From Pseudodesulfovibrio senegalensis (GTDB taxonomy: Bacteria; Desulfobacterota; Desulfovibrionia; Desulfovibrionales; Desulfovibrionaceae), in assembly GCF_008830225.1 (NCBI RefSeq), contig NZ_WAIE01000004.1:62001-126000 (forward strand): DNA of 64,000 nucleotides, read 5' to 3'. A program made the position numbers and the translations under genes. This document shows positions 58,576-64,000 of the stretch, piece after piece; within the stretch, counting starts at the first letter, position 1; each line of letters opens with the position of its first letter. Below the pieces are notes generated by a model. That model was not told the origin of the DNA, did not search any database, and worked only from the letters and a program-made list of their open reading frames with translations.

Positions 58576-59700
58576 CTATTGGCCAAGCAGCAACAGGTTC
58601 GCGGCCGGGATGACGTTTGCGGTGGCCTCACGTTCGTCCGGGTCCAGCTTGACCACGGTGACGGCGTACATGTCCATGCCGCTGTAGGTGCCGCCCCACG
58701 GCATGGTGTGGGTGGTGTGGTCCCATGTGTCGTGGATGTAGATGTCCTCGGTGTCCGCGTTGTAGCCAAGGCCGAGCATGGTGTGCCCCTGCACCTGCAC
58801 CAGCAGCGGGAATCCAGAATCGATCACGGCCTTGAAGTCGTCGAAGGTAAAGCCCTGCGTGTTGCCGTTGTATCCGTAGATGTATTGGTTGTATGCTTCG
58901 GTGACGGTGTAGCCGCGTGATTCAAAGAACAGCTTGAGCCCGTACATGCCGGATTTGCCGGTCACCCCGTTGCTGACGGCCGCTGCCGCCGTGAACACGG
59001 CACCGTTCGTGTAGTTGTAGAACGTGGTCGAGCCGTCTGTGTTCTGGCTGGGGGCTGCATAGCGGTTGGTGCGCATGTAGTCGCCCGTGCTGCCGCCCAA
59101 GGTGTGCTCTGTCCAGCCTCCGCCCTCGGTAAAGGGGTCGATGGAGCTGTTGTACTGGTACCAGTAGTCGTCCACGCCACCCCGAGTGGTGCGTCCGTCC
59201 AGCCCCTGCTGGGTGGCGCTCAGCGGGCAGCGGTTGCGGGTGTCGCCGCCCGGGTCGGTCCATGTGGACCAGTGATCGTCGTTGTTCAGGACCATGACCC
59301 CGTTGTTGGTGGGGCCGGTATAGAGGTTCGGGTATCCGGTGCGGTCGAGGTGTCCCGCCATCATGGCCGCGGACGTGGCCGAACAGCCGAAGCACCACGT
59401 AAAGGCGGGCACTTCGTTGAGCACGGTGATGGCGGCGTTTTCCGTTGCCGCGGCCATGTTGGCCTCCATGCGCACAAAGCCTTCCGGTGGGGTGGGCGGT
59501 CCGTTGATGACGGCCTCTTCGATGATTGCGCCGTTGGACGCGGTGGTGGTTTGGGTTGCGAAATACGCGTTGTGTTGCACCATTTCGGCTTGCGCGCCGT
59601 TCGGTGCGGCCAGAATCAGGCAGAGCAGCAGTGCGCATGCCATTTGGCCGAGCCATACCCTATGCGGCCGGAAACGGCCGATATCCCTTGTCGAGCCCAT
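58576..59700 (-). CDS. Secreted C39-like cysteine peptidase
   Basis: Exported protein of 374 residues. Signal peptide in VWLGQMACALLLCLILAAPN then GAQA-E. Papain-like C39_2 fold: catalytic Cys in FTWCFGCSATSAAMMAGHLD near 101-108, later VQVQGHTMLGLGYNADTEDI near 321 with the catalytic His and a following Asp in YIHDTWDHTTHTM. Large Gly/Asn/Tyr-rich segments between (GGVDDYWYQYNSSIDPF, GGSTGDYMRTNRYAAP) are typical of extracellular proteins. A short C-terminal hydrophobic end (NVIPAANLLLLGQ) is present without a positively charged tail, so no clear sorting signal. GGAGGAGG precedes ATG 59700. Substrate unknown. Confidence 0.78.
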   Translation of the reverse strand: MGSTRDIGRFRPHRVWLGQMACALLLCLILAAPNGAQAEMVQHNAYFATQTTTASNGAIIEEAVINGPPTPPEGFVRMEANMAAATENAAITVLNEVPAFTWCFGCSATSAAMMAGHLDRTGYPNLYTGPTNNGVMVLNNDDHWSTWTDPGGDTRNRCPLSATQQGLDGRTTRGGVDDYWYQYNSSIDPFTEGGGWTEHTLGGSTGDYMRTNRYAAPSQNTDGSTTFYNYTNGAVFTAAAAVSNGVTGKSGMYGLKLFFESRGYTVTEAYNQYIYGYNGNTQGFTFDDFKAVIDSGFPLLVQVQGHTMLGLGYNADTEDIYIHDTWDHTTHTMPWGGTYSGMDMYAVTVVKLDPDEREATANVIPAANLLLLGQ

Positions 59701-59781
59701 TGTGAAATCCCTCCTCCAAATGATAATCGTCAAGTGGTATAGGGAGGGGTGGGACCTGTCTACCCCCTTATTTTACAATCC

Positions 59782-59787
59782 TATAAT
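59782..59787 (+). promoter_or_regulatory. -10 box upstream of the DHH/CBS gene
   Basis: A perfect TATAAT; no matching -35 is evident. About 170 bp of leader would precede the chosen start. Confidence 0.35.
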
Positions 59788-59958
59788 GGTCGGAAAAAGA
59801 GAGCTTTTATGATGCAGTTTCCGGTTCCGCCGGGCGTTTTGTCCTGGGGGATCGGGTACAAGTCGTCCGATTGTTTTCCGGCGATTGCCGAGCCTGCCCG
59901 GTATGATGTATGTGTTCCGGCACACCTCAACCCCGATTACACACGGAGAAGGCGCGCC

Positions 59959-61248
59959 ATGCAGATAGTGACCACGCATACCGGAACCGATTTCGATGCC
60001 CTGGCCTCCATGGTGGCCTGTACTTTTCTGTACCCGGGCGCCGTGGGCGTGCTCCCCAAGATGGTCAACCCCGAGGTCAAGCAGTTTCTGGCCATCCATG
60101 CCCACATGCTGCGCGTCGAACCGAGGAAGGATTTCGACCTCGATCCCGTGACATCGCTCATCGTGGTGGACGCCAACAACTGGAAACGGCTGGACTCCAT
60201 GGATTCCCTTGTCGGGCGGGACGGTCTGGAGGTGATCTGCTGGGATCATCACATGGAGGGCGTGAACATCGAGAGTGGCGAGACGCACCGGGAAGAGGTG
60301 GGTGCGGCCGTGACCCTGCTGCTGGAGGAGATGCAAAAGCGCGACACCCCGTTTTCCCCCATCCACGCCACCCTGTTCCTGCTGGGCATCTATTCGGACA
60401 CGGGCGGTCTGCGCTATCCGTCCGTGACCGCACGCGATGCGGCCATGGTCAGCTTCCTGATCGAGAACGGGGCAGACCTGAACGTGGTTTCCGCATATCT
60501 TGATGACGCGGTGGACGACGCCCATGCAGAGGTTTTTTCCAGAATGCTGGAGGAGTCCGAGGTCGTGAAGGTGGGCGCGGCCCGTGTGGGCATCAGCGCC
60601 ATGCAGATCGAAACCGGGCTGACATCATTGGCCCGGCTGGTTTCCAAGTTTCGGGAATTCAAGGGCATAGACGCGGCGTTTGGCATATTTCAGGCGGATT
60701 CGCAAAAGAGCATGATCATTGGCCGGAGCAAGCCCGGGCTGGTGGACATCGGTCAGATCATGCGCGCGCTGGGCGGGGGCGGGCATCCCGGCGCGGGCTC
60801 GGCCATCATCCGCGGAGCCGGGCCGGACGAGGCCGCCGCACAGGTGCGCACGCTGTTGGATCAGGGCGGCCATGAGGCCGTTCCCGTGGGCAAGGTCATG
60901 TCCGAGCCGAAACGATACGTTGTGGACGCGGCAGTGACCATGGCCGATGCCGCCCGGATTCTGGAAAAGGACAAGCTTTCCGGCCTGCTGGTGCTGGATG
61001 GCGGCGCATTGCTCGGCGGGCTGTGCGCACAGGATTTCGCCAAGGCCGAAAAAGGCGGCAGATCAGGCGTGCCGGTCAAGGGCTATGCCCGGCGGCAGAT
61101 TCCGCGCATCACCCCGGATACCAGTTGCCGCGAGGCCGTGGAACAAATGTCCGGCGCGCGCGAGGGCATACTCCCGGTGCTGGACGGCGACGAGTTGGTG
61201 GGCGTTGTCTCGCAGGTGGATCTGCTGCTGCAGGTCTATGAGTTCTGA
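59959..61248 (+). CDS. DHH-family phosphoesterase with DHHA1 and tandem CBS domains
   Basis: Cytoplasmic protein of 429 residues. DHH motifs: THTGTDFDALAS near residues 6-16, VDANNW near 71, the name motif WDHHMEG near 95, and GIYSDTGGLRYPSVTARDAA near 143; DHHA1 motif ALGGGGHPGAGSAII near 271; two CBS domains near 313-365 and 375-429 ending VLDGDELVGVVSQVDLLLQV. This is the front part of the long CCA-adding-type proteins of deltaproteobacteria, here without the polymerase portion, so a nuclease or pyrophosphatase under adenine-nucleotide control through CBS is likely. GGAGAAGG precedes ATG 59959; the frame is open for 70 more codons upstream without homology. Confidence 0.85.
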   Translation: MQIVTTHTGTDFDALASMVACTFLYPGAVGVLPKMVNPEVKQFLAIHAHMLRVEPRKDFDLDPVTSLIVVDANNWKRLDSMDSLVGRDGLEVICWDHHMEGVNIESGETHREEVGAAVTLLLEEMQKRDTPFSPIHATLFLLGIYSDTGGLRYPSVTARDAAMVSFLIENGADLNVVSAYLDDAVDDAHAEVFSRMLEESEVVKVGAARVGISAMQIETGLTSLARLVSKFREFKGIDAAFGIFQADSQKSMIIGRSKPGLVDIGQIMRALGGGGHPGAGSAIIRGAGPDEAAAQVRTLLDQGGHEAVPVGKVMSEPKRYVVDAAVTMADAARILEKDKLSGLLVLDGGALLGGLCAQDFAKAEKGGRSGVPVKGYARRQIPRITPDTSCREAVEQMSGAREGILPVLDGDELVGVVSQVDLLLQVYEF

Positions 61249-61299
61249 TTTTCTGCATTCGTCAGTGTTTGACTTCATGTGCCCCTCCATATAGCAATA

Positions 61300-61463
61300 T
61301 CGACGTCGGTCCCCGTATCGGGGTTGAAAGGGAAGCCGGTGCGAAACCGGCGCTGCCCCCGCAACTGTAAGCGAAGAGACGGTTTTTCCCCTCTTTGGCC
61401 ACCGGAAAACCGGGAAGGCCCGGAAACCGCCCGAGACTCGCGAGCCAGGAAACCTGCCGACAC
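61300..61463 (+). promoter_or_regulatory. Cobalamin (B12) riboswitch
   Basis: The conserved core GCCGGTGCGAAACCGGCGCTG with CCCCCGCAACTGTAAGC (61334-61371), the internal peripheral stems, and the closing GAGCCAGGAAACCTGCCGAC box (61443-61462) are all present in order. It lies upstream of cbiK, so expression of the chelatase should fall when adenosyl- or other cobalamin is abundant. Confidence 0.95.
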
Positions 61464-61509
61464 AGCCTCTTCCTCCTGAAAAGCGGGACGGCTTTTCCGG
61501 GGAAACGCG

Positions 61510-61598
61510 CCGTGCGCGGTCGGATAACCGTGCGCGGCTGGACTTGGAATACCTTTTTTCATGTTTTGTCGCCCCGGCCTGCCTTGCCGGGGTCTTAC
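61510..61598 (+). promoter_or_regulatory. Expression platform hairpins of the B12 riboswitch
   Basis: Two hairpins follow the aptamer: GCCGTGCGCGGT / ACCGTGCGCGGC with a T-run further on (61555-61560, TTTTTT) and CCCCGGC / GCCGGGG near 61572-61592 close to the start codon. They could give transcriptional or translational control. Confidence 0.5.
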
Positions 61599-61613
61599 CC
61601 CATGGGAGACGCC

Positions 61614-62564
61614 ATGCATCACCACTGCAGCATTGAACCGGGCCACGCCGAGAACAGCCACGACGGTCATGAACATGCTCACGGCGAAGAGTGCGGCCAC
61701 TGTCACCACGGTCACCACGGCCACGAACATCATCACCATCATCACCACCAAGGCGTGCCCGGACCGCGCACGGGAGCGCGGGGAATCCTGCTGACGGCAT
61801 TCGGCTGCGCGCACGAACAGGCCCACGAGTACTACGGCCTGTTTGAAAGAGAGGTGCGCGAGAAGTACCCGGACATGGACGTGCGCTGGGCGTTCACGGC
61901 CAACCGCATTCGGGGCAAGATCCGCAGCCGCGGCATGGATGCCCTTTCCGTGGGCGAGGCTCTTTCACGCATGGTGGATGACGGCGTCAGCCATGTGGCG
62001 GTGCAGTCCCTGCACACCCTTCCGGGGGTGGAATACGACTGGACCGTGCAGCAGGCCGAGGCCATGCTGCATCCGCGCAAGGGACTGGCCGACGTGACGG
62101 TTGGCGCGCCCCTGCTGCGCTCCGTGGATGACATGAAGCGCGCCGCCGAGGTCGTGGCCGTGGAACTCATGCCCATGGAAAACGACAATGACGGCGTGAT
62201 TCTCGTTGGGCACGGAACCTACCATGAAGGCCACGCGCTCTATCTTGCGCTGGAGGGACTGCTGCTGCGTTCCCATTCCAACGTGGCCATGGGCACGCTC
62301 ATGAGCAGCCGCGCCCCGGCCGAGCTGGGCCAGCGTTTTTGGGACAAGGGCGTGAAACGCATTTTTCTGGTGCCCTTCATGTGCGTTCCCGGCCATCATG
62401 TGCATGTGGACCTGTTCGGCGACAACGAACACTCCTGGCTTCATGGGCTCAGCTCAATGGGGCTGGATGTGGTGCCCGTGCACACCGGCTCTCTGGCGCA
62501 TGCCGGGTTTCGGGGCATATGGCACGACCATCTGGCCGAGGCCGTGGCTGGCCTTTCGGAATAG
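61614..62564 (+). CDS. cbiK: Class II cobaltochelatase CbiK with His-rich N-terminal extension
   Basis: Inserts cobalt into sirohydrochlorin/precorrin in the anaerobic B12 pathway; Desulfovibrio homologues can also ferrochelate sirohydrochlorin for siroheme and heme synthesis. The 316 residues contain the catalytic histidines in ILVGHGTYHEGHALYLALEG near 197-216 and FMCVPGHHVHVDLFGD near 255-270. An unusual N-terminal extension (residues 1-50) has about 24 histidines and several acidic residues and Cys, likely storing Co or Ni. No signal peptide, unlike the periplasmic CbiK of D. vulgaris. ATG 61614 has GGGAG upstream; ATG 61602 would add four residues. Controlled by the riboswitch. Confidence 0.92.
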   Translation: MHHHCSIEPGHAENSHDGHEHAHGEECGHCHHGHHGHEHHHHHHHQGVPGPRTGARGILLTAFGCAHEQAHEYYGLFEREVREKYPDMDVRWAFTANRIRGKIRSRGMDALSVGEALSRMVDDGVSHVAVQSLHTLPGVEYDWTVQQAEAMLHPRKGLADVTVGAPLLRSVDDMKRAAEVVAVELMPMENDNDGVILVGHGTYHEGHALYLALEGLLLRSHSNVAMGTLMSSRAPAELGQRFWDKGVKRIFLVPFMCVPGHHVHVDLFGDNEHSWLHGLSSMGLDVVPVHTGSLAHAGFRGIWHDHLAEAVAGLSE

Positions 62565-62782
62565 GATCTGCCTGTTTGGACGCGTGGGGTGCACCGTTGC
62601 AATTTGCCTCCTTCTTTTGTAGCCTCGCTTCTGGTCGGCAGTTCACCGAGGCGTCGCCGCCCCTTTGGGGGAGCTAAACCTGCCATACCCTTTCCCGTTC
62701 GACACTTATCCCCGTGCCGAGCCGGAAGTCGGCGACCACCGGCAGACGTTTTTGATCCAAGGCACGAAAGTGAGGATAAGTC

Positions 62783-63322
62783 ATGTCCAGAACGCCCGTG
62801 TCGCTGCATGTCGGCGATGTTTCCGCCCTTGCCCGCACCATGCGCAGACAGTTCGATAACCTTGAGCGTGCCCCCAGTCATCTGGAATTGCTGAACCTGC
62901 TGGCCAAGGCCGGAGGTTACCGCAATTTTCAGCATCTGAAGGCCGTGCAGCAGGCTTCGCAACCGGATTCGGGCACGAGCGGTGAAGCTCGGCCCGTAGC
63001 CGAACTCAACCTCAAGCGCGTGAAAAAGGCTGTGGGGTATTTCGACCTGAACGGCCGCCTGAGCAGTTGGCCCAAGAAGCACAGCCTGCGCATGCTGTGC
63101 CTGTGGGTGTTGTGGTCCCGTTTGCCGGCAAGGGCCGTGCTCTCGGAACTGGAACTGGATGAGCGGCTGTCGCTCGATCATGCCTTTTGCGACCACGCCC
63201 TGCTGCGGCGGCTGATGGTGGATTACGGCATGGTGGAACGCACGCCCGACGGCAGCGAATACCGCCGCATCGAGGTTCAGCCTCCTCTGGAGGCGCTGGA
63301 GGTGTTCCGCCGCCTGCATTAG
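62783..63322 (+). CDS. DUF2087 domain protein
   Basis: Protein of 179 residues. Residues about 84-170 match DUF2087: AVGYFDLNGRLSSWPKKHSL, then LRMLCLWVLWSRLP, FCDHALLRRLMVDYGMVERT and DGSEYRRIE, the pattern often joined to ArsR-like or winged-helix regulators. The N-terminal part (LHVGDVSALARTMRRQFDNL, PSHLELLNLLAKAGGYRNFQ) looks like a second helical or helix-turn-helix unit. A transcription-linked role is plausible but unproven. It follows cbiK by 218 bp of gene-free sequence and ends before a terminator. Confidence 0.8.
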   Translation: MSRTPVSLHVGDVSALARTMRRQFDNLERAPSHLELLNLLAKAGGYRNFQHLKAVQQASQPDSGTSGEARPVAELNLKRVKKAVGYFDLNGRLSSWPKKHSLRMLCLWVLWSRLPARAVLSELELDERLSLDHAFCDHALLRRLMVDYGMVERTPDGSEYRRIEVQPPLEALEVFRRLH

Positions 63323-63371
63323 CCGGTCAACGCGGTTTCGGTCGACCGGAGCCGCACTGGGTTTGAACCAT

Positions 63372-63400
63372 AGGGATCCGCTGTGCGGGTCCCTTTTTTG
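63372..63400 (+). terminator. Terminator after the DUF2087 gene
   Basis: GGGATCCGC / GCGGGTCCC arms with loop TGT followed by six T, 50 bp after the stop. Confidence 0.85.
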
Positions 63401-63564
63401 TGGGGCGAACGCATTGCACTGCCGCGGATTTGGCAGTAATTGTGCCTCTGAAAGATCGCATGGCAATGCTTCCGGGGACGCAACGAACCGGTCCGGACCG
63501 GCCGCCACGCGACGCGCCACCAAAATCAACCCGGCCTTGCGCCGGAAACAGAGGATATGTCGAG

Positions 63565-64000
63565 ATGGATATCACGACCGCGAAATTGGTCTGTTTTTCT
63601 CCCACCGGAACCACAAGGGCCGTGCTGGAAGGATTTGCGCGGGGTTTTGCCCCGGAAACCACCGAACTGGTGGACATCACCCGGCCGGACGTGCGCGCCC
63701 GCCCGTTGCGTCTTGCCGACGGCGAGATGCTGGTGATCGGCGTTCCCGTGTATATGGGCCGTGTGCCGGCGCTGCTGGGCGACTGGCTGGCCGCGCTGGA
63801 GGGCAACGGCGCCCCCGCCGTCTGCGTTGCGGTGTACGGCAACCGTGAATATGAGGACGCATTGCTGGAGCTCAAGGATATTGTTTCGGACCGGGGCTGC
63901 GTGCCCGTGGCCGGGGCTGCGTATATCGGCGAGCATTCCTTTTCCAACGAAGAGACCGCTTCGCTGGGCAGGCCGGACACGAGCGACATGGCCCATGCCG
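63565..64000 (+). CDS. Flavodoxin-like / EFR1-type protein (3' end beyond window)
   Basis: N-terminal 145 residues of a flavodoxin-fold protein. The phosphate loop VCFSPTGTTRAVLEGFARG lies at about 9-27, followed by LRLADGEMLVIGVPVYMGRV and VCVAVYGNREYEDALLELKD, where the flavodoxin core has its second and third FMN-contact loops. The pattern FSPTGTT and the later position of Cys-rich regions in the family suggest an EFR1 (flavodoxin plus 2 x 4Fe-4S) protein; the ferredoxin part would lie past the right edge. AGAGGA is nine bases before the ATG. Possible electron donor in anaerobic metabolism. Confidence 0.78.
   Translation, partial: MDITTAKLVCFSPTGTTRAVLEGFARGFAPETTELVDITRPDVRARPLRLADGEMLVIGVPVYMGRVPALLGDWLAALEGNGAPAVCVAVYGNREYEDALLELKDIVSDRGCVPVAGAAYIGEHSFSNEETASLGRPDTSDMAHA

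Overview
The window is a high-GC chromosomal segment from a sulfate-reducing deltaproteobacterium of the Desulfovibrio / Pseudodesulfovibrio type. Supporting signs: a Mop-type aldehyde oxidoreductase very close to that of D. gigas as I remember it, together with its dedicated maturation gene set; a TunR-type tungstate/molybdate regulator (a recombinase-fold protein fused to molybdate-binding domains, known from Desulfovibrio); a class II cobaltochelatase CbiK behind a cobalamin riboswitch; a TRAP transporter; and many stacked two-component proteins. All assignments come from reading the sequence; no database search was run.

Layout. 1-4.3 kb: TRAP solute-binding lipoprotein (cut by the left edge), an exported FG-GAP protein and an RsmF-like rRNA methyltransferase. 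4.36-6.85 kb: tRNA-Asp copy 1 followed by an AT-rich island with an OLD-family ATPase/TOPRIM nuclease and a truncated Mrr-like N-terminus. 6.9-8.7 kb: LysE exporter and RsgA. 9.1-16.5 kb: a tightly packed minus-strand operon (TetR, SulP, pseudo-cytidylate-kinase/BON/receiver fusion, sensor kinase, receiver, degenerate kinase, receiver), preceded by two operator-like palindromes. 16.5-22.6 kb: phosphatase and tunR on the minus strand, divergent from a molybdate/tungstate ABC locus with two binding proteins, two permeases and one ATPase, plus a DUF4213/DUF364 protein. 22.8-35.3 kb: a MoeA-like protein, the aldehyde oxidoreductase, and eight genes that probably mature it: Fe-S/FAD oxidoreductase, small zinc-ribbon-like protein, methyltransferase, C_GCAxxG_C_C protein, radical SAM, AMP-dependent ligase, XdhC, and a MobA-like/HD fusion. 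Metal uptake, regulation, cofactor handling and enzyme thus lie side by side.

35.3-49 kb: a Fur-box-preceded AraC regulator, a pair of exporter-fold ABC proteins of the YbtPQ/IrtAB kind, a TonB receptor, a DUF4198 protein, and then a LolA-like / DUF1302-like / MMPL envelope set with a methyltransferase. 49.06-57.0 kb: tRNA-Val and tRNA-Asp copy 2, the latter occupied by an integrative element of about 7.8 kb bounded by a perfect 47-bp repeat of the tRNA 3' part. The element carries a tyrosine integrase, an excisionase-like protein, a ribonuclease-H-fold protein that has lost three of four catalytic acids, a serine recombinase, an XRE repressor, and five cargo genes I cannot assign. 57.2-64 kb: cyclopropane-fatty-acid synthase, secreted C39-like peptidase, DHH/CBS phosphoesterase, B12 riboswitch with a His-rich CbiK, a DUF2087 protein, and the start of a flavodoxin-like protein cut by the right edge.

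The best candidates for little-described biology are the unassigned cargo and pseudo-RNase H of the tRNA-Asp element, the SulP-linked phosphorelay with its kinase-fold/BON/receiver fusion, and the aldehyde-oxidoreductase maturation cluster, whose radical SAM and ligase substrates are not known to me.
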